From Myxococcales bacterium (GTDB lineage: Bacteria; Myxococcota; Myxococcia; Myxococcales; Myxococcaceae), in the NCBI GenBank assembly GCA_020846875.1, contig JADLDB010000085.1:1-50066 (forward strand): a stretch of DNA of 50,066 nt, read 5' to 3'. Within the stretch, counting starts at the first letter, position 1. Each line of letters starts with the position of its first letter. Shown piece after piece: positions 23,079 through 32,814 of the stretch. The notes below the pieces were generated by a model that was not told the DNA's origin, searched no databases, and saw only the letters and a list, made by a program, of their open reading frames with translations. The position numbers were made by a program, and so were the translations under genes.

Positions 23079-26000
23079 GTGAGCGACACCGACCCGAAGG
23101 ATCCCCAGACCGACCAGGAGACGGTGCTCAAGCCCGGCGGGGAAGGCCTGCGGCCGCGCATCAGCGCCACGCCCGCCGCGCCGGTGGACCTCGCCGGCCC
23201 CACCGGCACCCAGCCGGCATACAGGATGAGCGCAGCATCGGTGCCGCTCCCGGGCCCCGGTGAGGAAGCCACCACGCTGAACCCGCCGCGGCCTCCGCCC
23301 GTCCCCCTCCCCAGCCCGGCCCCACCGTCCTTCGCGGAACTCACCAGCGGCGCCCTCGACGGCCCCACACTGCCGCCCCGCGCGGCCGTCCCCCTGCCCG
23401 GCGGACCGCCTCGCCCTCCCCCGCCACCGCACCCGCCCGCCGACGCCAACGCCTGGAAGGCCGTCTCTGCCCCGCAGGCGCTCCCGCCACGGGCGACGCA
23501 CTCGCTCCACCCGATGCCGGCCGCGCCCGTGCCACTGCCCCAGGCCGGATCGATGGGCCACTCCCCTTCGGGGATCGTCGCCGCGCCGGCTCCGGCGGTG
23601 GCCGGAGGACCCTCCGGCTCGCACTCGCCCTCCGGCTTGAGGCCGATGCCCGTCCAGCCCGCGTCCGGCCCACCCGAAAGGAAGCCGGCGTCTTCGGAAG
23701 GCTCCGACTCCGGCAGCGCCAGGTCTCGCGCCACGCCGTCGAAGGACCACTACACCAACCCCGAGTTCGCGGTGCAGGAGCCGACGATCGGCACCCGCAT
23801 CCACCACTACGAGATCATCCGCCTGCTCGGCCGCGGCGGCATGGGCACCGTCTTCCTCGCGCGCGACAACCGGCTCGGCCGGCGCGTGGCGATCAAGTTC
23901 CTGCGCACCCAGTCGCCCGAGCTGACCCGGCGCTTCATCCTCGAGGCGCGCACCACCGCCGCCTGCAGCCACGAGAACATCGTCGTCATCTACGAGGTGG
24001 ACGCCTGGCAGGGCAGCCCCTTCATGGTCTTCGAGTACCTGCAGGGCAAGACGCTCACCAGGCTGATCCCCGAGGACAAGCCCCTGCCTCCGGCGCGCGC
24101 GGTGGAGCTGATCGTCCCGGTGGTGCGGGCGCTGGCCGCCGCCCACAGCCAGGGCGTAGTGCACCGCGACTTGAAGCCCGACAACATCTTCGTCACCGAC
24201 TCGGGCATCACCAAGGTGCTCGACTTCGGGATCGCCAAGGTGCTCCAGGACGAGGAGCACGCCCCGAACCTGGCCGCCGAGGTGCAGCGCCCGCGCCCTC
24301 CGAAGGAAGGCCTCGACGACGACTCCACCACCGCCGAGCTCACCCAGAAGGGCGCGATGATGGGCACCCTTTCCTTCATGGCGCCCGAGCAGTGGGGCAT
24401 CGGGGTGCCGATCGATCACCGCGCCGACATCTGGGCGGTGGGGATCATGCTGTTCAAGATGCTGGCCGGGAAGCACCCGCTCGATCCGCTGCGGGGTCAC
24501 CAGTTGATGGTGACCGGCATGCTGGACACGCCCATGCCGAAGCTGGCGCCCAAGGCGCCGGATCACGTGCCGCCCGAGCTGGCCAACGTGGTCGATCGCT
24601 GTCTGTTGAAGCGCAAGGAGCAGCGCTGGCCGGACGCCGTCAGCCTCCTGCGGGCGCTCGAGCCCTTCCTCCCCGGGCGCTACTCCACGGTGGAGCTGAA
24701 GATCGACGAGAGCCCCTACGCCGGCCTCGCCGCCTTCCAGGAGTCTGACGCGGCGCGCTTCTTCGGCCGCACCCAGGAGATCGTCGCCACCGTCAACCGC
24801 GTGCGCGAGCGCCCGATGCTGGGGGTGGTGGGCCCGTCGGGCGCGGGCAAGTCGTCCTTCGTGCGCGCCGGCCTGGTGCCCGCCCTGAAGCGCTCGGGAG
24901 AGGCCTGGGAGTCGATGGTGCTGCGCCCCGGCCGCGCGCCGCTGGCCGCCCTCGCCAGCCTGGTCAGCCCGCTGGTGTCCACGTCCTCGTCGGTGGGCGA
25001 GGAGCTCAGCGAGCAGAAGAAGCTGGCCGAGCGGCTGGCCAACGAGCCCGGCTTCGTGGGCGCCGTGCTGCGGGCGCGCGCGCGGCGGGAGAAGAAGAAC
25101 ATCCTCCTCTTCGTGGACCAGTTCGAGGAGCTCTACACGCTGGTGGCCAACGAGGCGGAGCGGAAGGCCTTCACCGCGTCGCTGTCGGCAGTGGCGGACG
25201 ACGCGACGTCGCCGATCCGCCTGGTGCTGTCGATCCGCAGCGACTTCCTCGATCGCGTGCCCGAGGATCAGCGCTTCATGGCCGAGCTGTCTCAGGGCCT
25301 GATCTTCCTCGGATCGCCGGGGGTGGACGGCCTGCGCGACGCGCTGGTGCAGCCCGCGGACATCGCCGGGTACAAGTTCGAGTCTCAGGAAATCGTCGAC
25401 GACATGATCAAGCACCTGGCCAACACCCAGGGTGCCCTGCCGCTCCTCCAGTTCGCCGCCACCCGGCTATGGGACAGCCGCGACGCCGCGAAGCGCCTTT
25501 TGACGACGGCTTCCTACCAGGCGATCGGCGGCGTGGCGGGCGCGCTGGCCAGTCACGCCGACGCCGTGGTGTCGAAGCTGCCCACCGCGGCGCAGTCGCT
25601 GGCCCGGGCCGTCTTCCTGCGCCTCATCACCCCCGAGCGCACCCGCGCCATCGTCTCGCTGGATGAGCTCAAGGAGCTGCACCCCAACACCAAAGAGCTC
25701 AAGACGGTGCTGGACGAGCTGGTGCAGGCGCGCCTCTTGGTGGTGCAGACGGGCGGCGGTGGCGGCGCCGCCACGGTTGAGATCGTCCACGAGTCCCTGC
25801 TCCACAGCTGGCCGATGCTCAAGCGCTGGCTGGACGAGTCGGGAGAAGACGCCGCCTTCCTCGAGCAGCTGCGCACCGCCGCGCGCCAGTGGACGCAGAA
25901 GAGCCGGCCCGATGAGCTGCTCTGGCGGGGGGAGTTGGCCGACGAGGCCGCCCGCTTCCAGCGCCGCTACAAGGCGCCCCTGCCCGAGGCGCAGAAGGCC

Positions 26001-26522
26001 TTCCTGGACGGGGTGGTGGCGCTGACGCGGCGGGAGGCGCGCCGCAAGCGGGCCATGACGATCGGGGCCGTGGCGTTCCTCTGCGCCCTGCTGGTGGCCT
26101 CGGGGGTGGCGCTGGTGGTGATCCGCCGCGCGCAGTTCGAGGCCGAGACGCAGGCCATCGCGGCGAAGCTGGCCGAGGCCGCGGCGAAGGAGAACCTGGA
26201 GGCGGCAGAGAAGAAGGAGCGCGAGCGGGCCGCCGCGCAGGCCGAGGCGGAGAAGGCCGCCGCCGAGCTGCGCGAGAAGCAGCAGGAGCTGATCAAGGCG
26301 CTCAAGGACGCCGAGGACGCCGCGGAGGTGGCGAAGCAGGCCGAGTCCAAGGCGCTCAAGAACGCGGTGGCCGCGCTCCAGGCGCGCAAGGCGTCCGACG
26401 AGGCCAAGTCCCGCGCCGACGTCGCCCGCAAGAAGGTGCAGGAGCTGCTGGCCGCCGAGCAGGAGCGCGCCAAGCGCCTCGAGGAGCAACTGGGCAGCGA
26501 GGTCATCGACACGTTGAAGTAG
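23079..26522 (+). CDS. Ser/Thr kinase fused to an nSTAND-type NTPase, with a C-terminal coiled coil
   Basis: 1147 residues from the GTG of MSDTDPKDPQTDQ, with GGAG about 10 nt upstream. Pro-rich disordered region to about 235; kinase domain about 240-525 (GRGGMGTVFLARD, VAIKFL, HRDLKPDNIFV, DFGIAKVL, LSFMAPEQWG), with an insertion before the activation segment. From about 544 (YAGLAAFQESDAARFFGR) runs a STAND-like NTPase with Walker A VGPSGAGKSSF (about 583-593) and Walker B-like ILLFVDQFEELYTL. A transmembrane helix (about 990-1010) and an Ala/Glu/Lys coiled coil of about 130 residues follow. Instead of the WD40 or TPR sensor often seen in such kinases, it ends in the coiled coil. It probably heads an operon with the next two genes. 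Confidence 0.88.
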   Translation: MSDTDPKDPQTDQETVLKPGGEGLRPRISATPAAPVDLAGPTGTQPAYRMSAASVPLPGPGEEATTLNPPRPPPVPLPSPAPPSFAELTSGALDGPTLPPRAAVPLPGGPPRPPPPPHPPADANAWKAVSAPQALPPRATHSLHPMPAAPVPLPQAGSMGHSPSGIVAAPAPAVAGGPSGSHSPSGLRPMPVQPASGPPERKPASSEGSDSGSARSRATPSKDHYTNPEFAVQEPTIGTRIHHYEIIRLLGRGGMGTVFLARDNRLGRRVAIKFLRTQSPELTRRFILEARTTAACSHENIVVIYEVDAWQGSPFMVFEYLQGKTLTRLIPEDKPLPPARAVELIVPVVRALAAAHSQGVVHRDLKPDNIFVTDSGITKVLDFGIAKVLQDEEHAPNLAAEVQRPRPPKEGLDDDSTTAELTQKGAMMGTLSFMAPEQWGIGVPIDHRADIWAVGIMLFKMLAGKHPLDPLRGHQLMVTGMLDTPMPKLAPKAPDHVPPELANVVDRCLLKRKEQRWPDAVSLLRALEPFLPGRYSTVELKIDESPYAGLAAFQESDAARFFGRTQEIVATVNRVRERPMLGVVGPSGAGKSSFVRAGLVPALKRSGEAWESMVLRPGRAPLAALASLVSPLVSTSSSVGEELSEQKKLAERLANEPGFVGAVLRARARREKKNILLFVDQFEELYTLVANEAERKAFTASLSAVADDATSPIRLVLSIRSDFLDRVPEDQRFMAELSQGLIFLGSPGVDGLRDALVQPADIAGYKFESQEIVDDMIKHLANTQGALPLLQFAATRLWDSRDAAKRLLTTASYQAIGGVAGALASHADAVVSKLPTAAQSLARAVFLRLITPERTRAIVSLDELKELHPNTKELKTVLDELVQARLLVVQTGGGGGAATVEIVHESLLHSWPMLKRWLDESGEDAAFLEQLRTAARQWTQKSRPDELLWRGELADEAARFQRRYKAPLPEAQKAFLDGVVALTRREARRKRAMTIGAVAFLCALLVASGVALVVIRRAQFEAETQAIAAKLAEAAAKENLEAAEKKERERAAAQAEAEKAAAELREKQQELIKALKDAEDAAEVAKQAESKALKNAVAALQARKASDEAKSRADVARKKVQELLAAEQERAKRLEEQLGSEVIDTLK

Positions 26523-26552
26523 CCGGACGAGGACCGGAACCTGGGGAGAGTC

Positions 26553-27551
26553 ATGCACGCACGTTTGATCGCGGTCGCGGGGCTGGTGCTGGCGTCCGCT
26601 GCGCTGGCGCAGGGCAGAGCCGCACCAGAGCCCGAGCGGCCCTGGGCGCGCGGGGTGAGCGCCGACAAGCAGAAGCGGGCGTTGGAGCTCTTCCGGGAAG
26701 GCAACGCCGCGCTCAAGGAGTCCCTGTTCGTCAAGGCGGCGCAGGTGTACCGCGACGCCCTGGCGCTGTGGGATCACCCGGCCATTCACTACAACCTGGC
26801 GCTCGCGCTGGTGAACCTGGACCAGCCGGTGGAGACGTTCGAGCACCTCGAGGCCGCGCTCAAGTACGGCGCCGCCCCGCTGGACGCGGACAAGTTCGAG
26901 CAGGCCCAGCGGTACAAGACGCTGATCGAAAAGCAGCTCTCGCGAGTGGACGTGCGGTGTGATCTGGACGGCGCGGAGGTGAAGTTCGACGGCAAGCCGG
27001 TCTTCACGGCGCCCGGCCGCTGGCAGGGTGTGGTGCGCTCGGGGCCCCACAGCGTGTCGGCCACCCGGGACGGCTACCTGCCCTTCGAGCAGAGCGTGCG
27101 GCTGCTGGGGGCGGAGCTCAAGGTCTTCGACGTCACGCTGATGCGCGCGGAGGATCTGACGGAGTACCGACGCCTGTGGCCGGCGTGGATCCCCTGGGCG
27201 GTGGTGGCGGGAGGGGCGATCGTCACCGGCACCAGCGTGGGCCTGCACCTGGCGGCGCGCAGCGGCTACCAGTCCTATGATCAGGGCATCCAGGGGTGTC
27301 TGGATCCGGTCACCGGCGGGTGCACGCCTTCCCTCGAGCTCTCGCAGAAGAAGTCCTCGGCGGACTCGCTGCAGGCCGTGGCGATCGTCGGCTACGCGGT
27401 GGGCGGCGCAGCCCTCGTCACCGGTGCGGTGCTCGTCTACCTGAACCGCCTGCAGCCCTTCCAGAAGTCGGTGAACGTCGGGCCACAAGTCACGCTCGTC
27501 CCGTCCCTCGGCCCGGCCGGCGCCGGGGCCACGCTGTTCGTCCAGTTCTGA
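26553..27551 (+). CDS. TPR/PEGA-domain envelope protein
   Basis: 332 residues. Signal peptide (MHARLIAVAGLVLASAALAQ), TPR-like helices about 35-105 (ALELFREGNAALKESLFVKA, IHYNLALALVNLDQPVE), and a PEGA-type beta domain about 133-195 (VDVRCDLDGAEVKFDGKPVF, GPHSVSATRDGYLPFEQSV). Two membrane-spanning segments (about 211-230 and 276-297) flank a loop with two Cys. This is a common myxobacterial architecture for surface or periplasmic proteins downstream of kinases. It starts 30 nt after the kinase gene and ends 10 nt before the cysteine-repeat gene. Function unknown. Confidence 0.75.
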   Translation: MHARLIAVAGLVLASAALAQGRAAPEPERPWARGVSADKQKRALELFREGNAALKESLFVKAAQVYRDALALWDHPAIHYNLALALVNLDQPVETFEHLEAALKYGAAPLDADKFEQAQRYKTLIEKQLSRVDVRCDLDGAEVKFDGKPVFTAPGRWQGVVRSGPHSVSATRDGYLPFEQSVRLLGAELKVFDVTLMRAEDLTEYRRLWPAWIPWAVVAGGAIVTGTSVGLHLAARSGYQSYDQGIQGCLDPVTGGCTPSLELSQKKSSADSLQAVAIVGYAVGGAALVTGAVLVYLNRLQPFQKSVNVGPQVTLVPSLGPAGAGATLFVQF

Positions 27552-27561
27552 AAGAAGAGCC

Positions 27562-30471
27562 ATGCGACGCGCACTCAAGCTCCTCCTCCCTGGCCTGGCC
27601 CTCGCCGCGACGTGGGCGTGCTTCCAGCCGGCCAGCAAGCCGTGCAGCAGCGGCCTCGTCTGCCCTGAAGGCACGCGCTGCTCCAACGACGGCACCACCT
27701 GCGTGGCGTCGGCCAGCACCTGCGGCGACGGGACGCAGGATCAAGGAGAGGCGTGCGACGACGGGAACATCCTCTCCAACGACGGCTGCCGCGGCGACTG
27801 CCAGTCCAACGAGCAATGCGGCAACGGTGCGGTCGATCCGCTCAAGCTGGAGCTCTGCGACGACGGGAACGTGGACGGGGGCGACGGCTGCAGCGCCGAC
27901 TGCCGGTCCGACGAGCGCTGCGGCAACGGGGTGATCGACGAGCGCGAGGTGTGCGACGACGGGAACGTGCTGGACGGCGACGGCTGCAGCAGCACCTGCC
28001 GCTCCATCGAGATCTGCGGCAACGGGATCGTCGACGTGGCCAAAGGAGAGGTGTGTGACGACACGCTCTCGCCCGCGGCGGACGGCGACGGCTGCAGCGC
28101 CGACTGCCGCTCCAGCGAGATGTGCGGCAACCGCACGGTGGACGTGGTGGTGGGCGAGGTGTGCGACGACGGCAACCGTGACGGCGGGGACGGCTGCAGC
28201 GTCGACTGCCTGTCCGCCGAGGTGTGCGGCAACCGCTACGTCGACGCGCCGCGCGGCGAGCTGTGCGACGACGGCAACCTGGACGGCGGCGACGGCTGCA
28301 GCTTCGACTGCCGCTCCGACGAGACGTGCGGGAACAAGGTGCTCGACGTCGAGGTGGGCGAGGTGTGCGACGACGGGAACCGCGACGGCGGCGACGGCTG
28401 CAGCTTCGACTGCCGCTCGACCGAGTTCTGCGGCAACCGCTACGTGGACACCCCGCGCGGCGAGGCCTGCGACGACGGCAACGGCGACGCCGGGGACGGC
28501 TGCAGCCCCGACTGCCGCTCCAACGAGACGTGCGGGAACGCCATCGTCGACACGGTCAAGGGCGAGACGTGCGACGACGGCAACGTTGTGTCGCTCGACG
28601 GGTGCCGGGGGGACTGCAAGTCCGACGAGCGCTGCGGTAACTCGGTCACCGATCCGCTCAAGGGCGAGGTGTGCGACGACGGCAACAACCTGTCGGGCGA
28701 CGGGTGCTCGGCCGACTGCCTGTCCGGCGAGAGCTGCGGTAACTCGCAGGTCGATCCAGGCACCGAGCAGTGCGACGACGGCAACGCGGACAACACCGAC
28801 GCCTGCCTCAATACCTGCCAGGTGCCCCGCTGCGGAGACGGCTTCGTGCGCGCGGGCGTGGAGCAGTGCGACACGGCGGGCGAGTCGGCCACCTGCAACT
28901 CGAACTGCACCATCCGCCGCTGCGGCGACGGGGTCGTCAACGTCACCTCAGGCGAGCAGTGCGACGTCTTCGGGGTGCCCACCGCCACCGAGACCGCCAC
29001 CTGTGACAGCGACTGCACGGTGGCCTTCTGCGGCGACGCGCACCGGAACGTGGCGCGCAGCGAGGTCTGCGACGAGGGAGGCAACACGCTCCTGTGCAAC
29101 GCCAACTGCACGGCGGCCACCTGCGGGGACGGCTACCTCAACACCGCGCGCGGCGAGCAGTGCGACACCGCCGGCAACTCGTCCTTCTGCGACTCGGACT
29201 GCACGCCCGCCCGCTGCGGCGACGGCTTCCTCAACCCCAACGCCCTCGAGCAGTGCGACGACGGCAACACCAGCAACACCGACAACTGCACCAACGCCTG
29301 CCGCATGGCCACCTGCGGGGACGGCTTCCTCCAGTCGGGCGAGCAGTGCGACGACGGAAACACCACCAACGACGGCAACGGCTGCAGCGCCACCTGCACC
29401 CGCCTCGGCACCTGCGGCGACGGGGTGCGCCAGTCCGCCTTCGAGGACTGCGACGACGGAAACACCGTGGACAACGGCAACGGCTGCAGCGCCACCTGCA
29501 CCCGCGCCGGCGCCTGCGGAGACGGGACGATCCAGTCCCTCTTCGAGGACTGCGACGACGGCAACACCGTGGACAACGGCAACGGCTGCAGCACCACCTG
29601 CACCCGCCTGGGCGGCTGCGGCGACGGGGTGACGCAGAGCCTCTTCGAGCAGTGCGACGACGGCAACGCCGTGCAGACGGACAACTGCCTCAACGCGTGC
29701 GTGGACAACGTGTGCGGCGACGGCTTCAACGACACGGTGGGCCCGCGCACCGACACCTGCGACGACGGCAACTTGAGCAACAACGACAACTGCGTGGACG
29801 TCTCCGGGCAGTGCCGGGCCGCCTCATGTGGTGACGGCTACGTGGACACCACCCTGCCTTCCATCGAGGAGTGCGACGACGGGAACGCGGTGAACAACGA
29901 CGGCTGTCGCAACAACTGCACCCTGCCCTCCTGCGGCGACGGCGTGGTCCAGGCGGGCGAGCAGTGCGACGACGGCAACTCGTCCAACACCGACAACTGC
30001 CTCAGCAACTGCCAGAGCAGCACGTGCGGGGACGGGGCGATCGATCTGCAGGCGCCGGGGATCGAGGCCTGTGACGACGGCAACACGTCGAATTTCGACG
30101 ACTGCCTCAACACCTGCGCGGTGGCGTCCTGCGGGGACGGCTTCGTGGACGGACAGGGGCCCTCGACCGAGGCCTGCGACGACGGCAACACCACGCAGAC
30201 GGACAACTGCCTCAACACCTGCGTGCTGAACGTCTGCGGCGACGGCTTCACCGACACCGTGGGCCCGCGCACCGACACCTGCGACGACGGCAACGCCTCC
30301 AACACCGACGACTGCGTAGACGTGTCCGGCCAGTGCCGGCCGGCGAGCTGTGGGGACGGCTACGTCGACGCGCAGGGTCCGTCGACCGAGGACTGCGATC
30401 CGCCGAACGCGGGGGCGTGCTGCTCGATGATGTGCACGGCCATCAGCGGCAGCCCGCCCACGTGCCCCTGA
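27562..30471 (+). CDS. Giant DUF4215-type cysteine-repeat surface protein
   Basis: 969 residues, almost entirely 27 tandem units of about 30-38 residues. Each begins CGDG or CGN and usually contains CDDGN and a further DC or TC (for example [18 protein letters not shown]). This is the DUF4215/Myxococcus cysteine-rich repeat, likely disulfide-stabilised and Asp-rich, so calcium binding is plausible. The N terminus is a signal ([18 protein letters not shown]) with a weak lipobox-like TWAC, suggesting an outer-membrane lipoprotein. Repeats 1-11 are mostly of the CGN type; from 12 on they are mostly CGDG. It has no MYXO-CTERM tail, ending PPTCP. It is the last gene of the kinase/PEGA operon. Confidence 0.85.
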   Translation: MRRALKLLLPGLALAATWACFQPASKPCSSGLVCPEGTRCSNDGTTCVASASTCGDGTQDQGEACDDGNILSNDGCRGDCQSNEQCGNGAVDPLKLELCDDGNVDGGDGCSADCRSDERCGNGVIDEREVCDDGNVLDGDGCSSTCRSIEICGNGIVDVAKGEVCDDTLSPAADGDGCSADCRSSEMCGNRTVDVVVGEVCDDGNRDGGDGCSVDCLSAEVCGNRYVDAPRGELCDDGNLDGGDGCSFDCRSDETCGNKVLDVEVGEVCDDGNRDGGDGCSFDCRSTEFCGNRYVDTPRGEACDDGNGDAGDGCSPDCRSNETCGNAIVDTVKGETCDDGNVVSLDGCRGDCKSDERCGNSVTDPLKGEVCDDGNNLSGDGCSADCLSGESCGNSQVDPGTEQCDDGNADNTDACLNTCQVPRCGDGFVRAGVEQCDTAGESATCNSNCTIRRCGDGVVNVTSGEQCDVFGVPTATETATCDSDCTVAFCGDAHRNVARSEVCDEGGNTLLCNANCTAATCGDGYLNTARGEQCDTAGNSSFCDSDCTPARCGDGFLNPNALEQCDDGNTSNTDNCTNACRMATCGDGFLQSGEQCDDGNTTNDGNGCSATCTRLGTCGDGVRQSAFEDCDDGNTVDNGNGCSATCTRAGACGDGTIQSLFEDCDDGNTVDNGNGCSTTCTRLGGCGDGVTQSLFEQCDDGNAVQTDNCLNACVDNVCGDGFNDTVGPRTDTCDDGNLSNNDNCVDVSGQCRAASCGDGYVDTTLPSIEECDDGNAVNNDGCRNNCTLPSCGDGVVQAGEQCDDGNSSNTDNCLSNCQSSTCGDGAIDLQAPGIEACDDGNTSNFDDCLNTCAVASCGDGFVDGQGPSTEACDDGNTTQTDNCLNTCVLNVCGDGFTDTVGPRTDTCDDGNASNTDDCVDVSGQCRPASCGDGYVDAQGPSTEDCDPPNAGACCSMMCTAISGSPPTCP
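27719..30460 (+). repeat. 27 coding tandem repeats (about 90-114 bp each)
   Basis: Direct DNA repeats underlying the cysteine-repeat protein, with a recurring TGCGACGACGG core about every 90-110 bp. They are diverged but similar enough for slippage or recombination to change copy number. Short near-identical blocks occur (the TGCGACGACGG...ACAACGGCAACGGCTGCAGC units around 29350-29600). Confidence 0.8.
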
Positions 30472-30490
30472 GTCTCAGCTCGCGGACCGA

Positions 30491-30916
30491 TCAACGCTTC
30501 GCCTTCCTGGCCCGGGCGGGCGCCTTCTTCCCCGCGGGAGCCCTCTTTCGGTTGGGAGCGTGGTGGCACACCGCCTCGATGGGGTGCCCCATGGGATCGG
30601 TGACGAAGGCCCCGTAGTAGTTCTGGTGGTAGTGCGGCCGCAGACCAGGCGCGCCGGAGTCTCGCGCGCCGGCGGCGCTGGCGGCCCGGTGGAAGGCGTC
30701 GACGGCCTTCCGGTCCTTCGCGACGAAGGCGAGGTGCATGGGAGTCGTCGGCACTTCGGCGTGCTTCAGCCACAGGGTCGGCTTCCCCTTCGGGCCGAAG
30801 GCCCGGTACTGCTCGAAGGCCATCACCAGGGAGTAGCCCAGCGGCGCGAGGGCCTTCTCATAGAAAGCCACGGCCTTCGGGAGATCCGTCACGGAGAGGG
30901 TCAGGTGATCGATCAT
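30491..30916 (-). CDS. VOC (glyoxalase-like) family protein with a basic tail
   Basis: 141 residues from the ATG of MIDHLTLSVTDLPKAVAFYE. A VOC fold of paired beta-alpha-beta-beta-beta modules: LWLKHAEVPTTPMHLAFVAK opens the second module, and HQNYYGAFVTDPMGHPIEAV closes it with a metal-site Glu region. This matches the dioxygenase/glyoxalase I-like group; the substrate is unknown. An Arg/Lys/Pro/Ala tail (NRKRAPAGKKAPARARKAKR) is unusual for the family and may bind nucleic acid or simply be disordered. The longer frame upstream (to 31249) is low quality and not used. Convergent with the cysteine-repeat gene and divergent from the symporter. Confidence 0.82.
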   Translation of the reverse strand: MIDHLTLSVTDLPKAVAFYEKALAPLGYSLVMAFEQYRAFGPKGKPTLWLKHAEVPTTPMHLAFVAKDRKAVDAFHRAASAAGARDSGAPGLRPHYHQNYYGAFVTDPMGHPIEAVCHHAPNRKRAPAGKKAPARARKAKR

Positions 30917-30986
30917 GGCCGGCGGACTGTAGCGGGCCGTGCGCGCCGATGGCGCCCATTCCGCGCCTGTGGAATGACGCGGCGCC

Positions 30987-32534
30987 GTGCAGTTCACCTG
31001 GGCCGACTGGGCGGTGGTGGCCGCGTACTTCATCGCCTCGGCGGCGGTGGGGCTGGCCTTCGGGCGGCGCGCGGGCAAGTCGTCGGCGGAGTTCTTCACG
31101 GCGGGACGATCTCTGCCCTGGTGGCTCGCGGGCACGTCGATGGTGGCGACGACGTTCGCGGCGGACACGCCATTGGCGGTGACCGGGCTGGTGGCGGCGC
31201 ACGGCCTGTCCGGCAACTGGGTGTGGCGGAACCTGGTGGCCGGCAACATGCTGACGGTCTTCTTCTACGCGCGGCTGTGGCGGCGGGCGGGAGTGCAGAC
31301 GGACGCGGAGCTGGCGGAGCTGCGCTACGCAGGGAAACCGGCGGCGGCGCTGCGCGTCTTCCGGGCGCTGTACCTGGCGATCCCCGTGAATTTGATCATC
31401 CTCGGCTGGGTGAACCTGGTGATGGTGAAGGTGCTGGAGGCGACGCTGGGCGTCCGACCGGTGGAGGCGATGGTGCTCCTGCTGGTGGTGACGGTGCTCT
31501 ACAGCGCGGTCTCGGGTCTGTGGGGCGTGGTGACGACCGATCTGCTCCAGTTCGTGGTGGCGAGGGTGGGCTGCATCGTCCTGGCGGTGGTGGCAGTGGA
31601 CGCGGTGGGTGGGGTGGACGCGATGCTGGCGCGGCTGCCGGAGCGCTGGGGCAGCACGGACGCGGCGCTGTCCCTGTGGCCCGGCGACGCGTGGATGCCG
31701 GCGACGGCGTTCCTCACCTTCCTGGCGGTGCAGTGGTGGGCGACGTGGTACCCGGGGAGCGAGCCGGGCGGCGGCGGCTACGTGGCGCAGCGGATCTTCG
31801 CCTCGAAGACGGAGCGCGATGGGCAGTTGGCGACGTTGTGGTTCACCCTGGCGCACTACGCGGTTCGGCCGTGGCCGTGGATCCTCACCGCGCTGGCGGC
31901 GGGGCTGCTCTACCCCGAGCTTTCGGATCCGGGGGTGGGCTACGCGAAGGCCTTCGAGCTGCTGCCGTCGGGGCTCAAGGGGTTGATGCTGGCGGCGTTC
32001 GCGGCGGCGTACATGTCCACCATCTCGTCGCAGCTCAACTGGGGCGCGTCGTACCTGGCCGGCGATCTGTACGTGCGCTTCGCCAGGACGCCGAGGACGA
32101 ATCACCAGGTGGTGCGGGCGTCGCGGGTGACGACGGTGCTGCTCTTCGTGGCGTCGGCGGGCTCGACGTGGCTCCTGGCAAAGCTGGGCAGCGTGGACCG
32201 CGCGTGGCAGCTGCTGCTCGCGCTCGGGGCGGGCACGGGCCCGGTGTACCTGTTGCGGTGGTACTGGTGGCGGATCAACGCGTGGAGCGAGCTGTCGGCG
32301 ATGGCGGTGAGCCTGTTGTCCTTCGCGGCGCTGACGGGCCTGGGCTCCTTCGATCCGTCCGACTCGCTGGGCAGCGCGTACCTGATGCTGGCGAACACGG
32401 CGATCACCACGGTGGCCTGGGTGTCGGTGACTCTGCTGACGAAGCCGGAGTCCCAGGCAACGCTCACGGCCTTCGTCACGCGGGTGCAACCGGGCGGGCC
32501 GGGGTGGCGGTCTACGCGGCGCTGTTCGGCGTAG
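30987..32534 (+). CDS. Sodium:solute symporter family transporter, frameshifted near the 3' end
   Basis: 515 residues from GTG as encoded. Inner-membrane Na+-coupled symporter of the SSS/SLC5 family: VVAAYFIASAAVGLAFGRRA, AGRSLPWWLAGTSMVATTFA (the conserved TM2 to TM3 region) and a series of hydrophobic helices. Closest in feel to the proline/pantothenate/sugar-type group; the substrate is not readable. The frame ends abruptly (RVQPGGPGWRSTRRCSA), whereas a natural-looking C terminus with two further hydrophobic segments continues in another frame from about 32500. The gene therefore carries a frameshift or small deletion, or the assembly has an error there. Confidence 0.8.
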   Translation: MQFTWADWAVVAAYFIASAAVGLAFGRRAGKSSAEFFTAGRSLPWWLAGTSMVATTFAADTPLAVTGLVAAHGLSGNWVWRNLVAGNMLTVFFYARLWRRAGVQTDAELAELRYAGKPAAALRVFRALYLAIPVNLIILGWVNLVMVKVLEATLGVRPVEAMVLLLVVTVLYSAVSGLWGVVTTDLLQFVVARVGCIVLAVVAVDAVGGVDAMLARLPERWGSTDAALSLWPGDAWMPATAFLTFLAVQWWATWYPGSEPGGGGYVAQRIFASKTERDGQLATLWFTLAHYAVRPWPWILTALAAGLLYPELSDPGVGYAKAFELLPSGLKGLMLAAFAAAYMSTISSQLNWGASYLAGDLYVRFARTPRTNHQVVRASRVTTVLLFVASAGSTWLLAKLGSVDRAWQLLLALGAGTGPVYLLRWYWWRINAWSELSAMAVSLLSFAALTGLGSFDPSDSLGSAYLMLANTAITTVAWVSVTLLTKPESQATLTAFVTRVQPGGPGWRSTRRCSA

Positions 32535-32650
32535 GGAAGGTGCTCCTGGGCCCCAGAGGGCTGGGCGCGGGACTGCTCGCGCTTTCGGCGGCGGGGTTCG
32601 CGGTGGTGGTGGCGGTCCTTCGCCAGGAGGCGAGGCGTGATGCGGGGGCC
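32498..32650 (+). pseudogene. Detached C-terminal helices of the SSS transporter
   Basis: In the +2 frame, VAVYAALFGVGKVLLGPRGL and GAGLLALSAAGFAVVVAVLR read as the last membrane segments of the symporter. The frame continues without quality to a stop at 32779. It is separated from the body of the gene by a frame change near 32490-32505. It is probably not translated unless slippage or an alternative explanation applies. Confidence 0.5.
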
Positions 32651-32814
32651 GCCCCGGCGGGCGCTCGAGGGGCTGAAGGCGACCCCATCCCCCGCGACGG
32701 TGCCGATCGAGGCTCGGCGCGACTGAGAGACCAGCGGCGGTGCACTCCCCGCACGAAGGCGACGCAGACGAGCGCTTGAGGCCTCGTCGGGATAAGCACC
32801 TCCCGGGAGGGACG

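Noticed and set aside
27741-30305. Minus-strand ORFs and CRISPR-like spacing inside the cysteine-repeat gene
   Set aside because: The periodicity comes from coding repeats; the opposite frames have no family, and there are no conserved palindromic repeats with unique spacers or cas genes.
30917-31249. Longer upstream start for the VOC gene
   Set aside because: The added sequence is Arg/Ala/Pro-rich noise and overlaps the divergent symporter; the ATG at 30916 matches the family N terminus.
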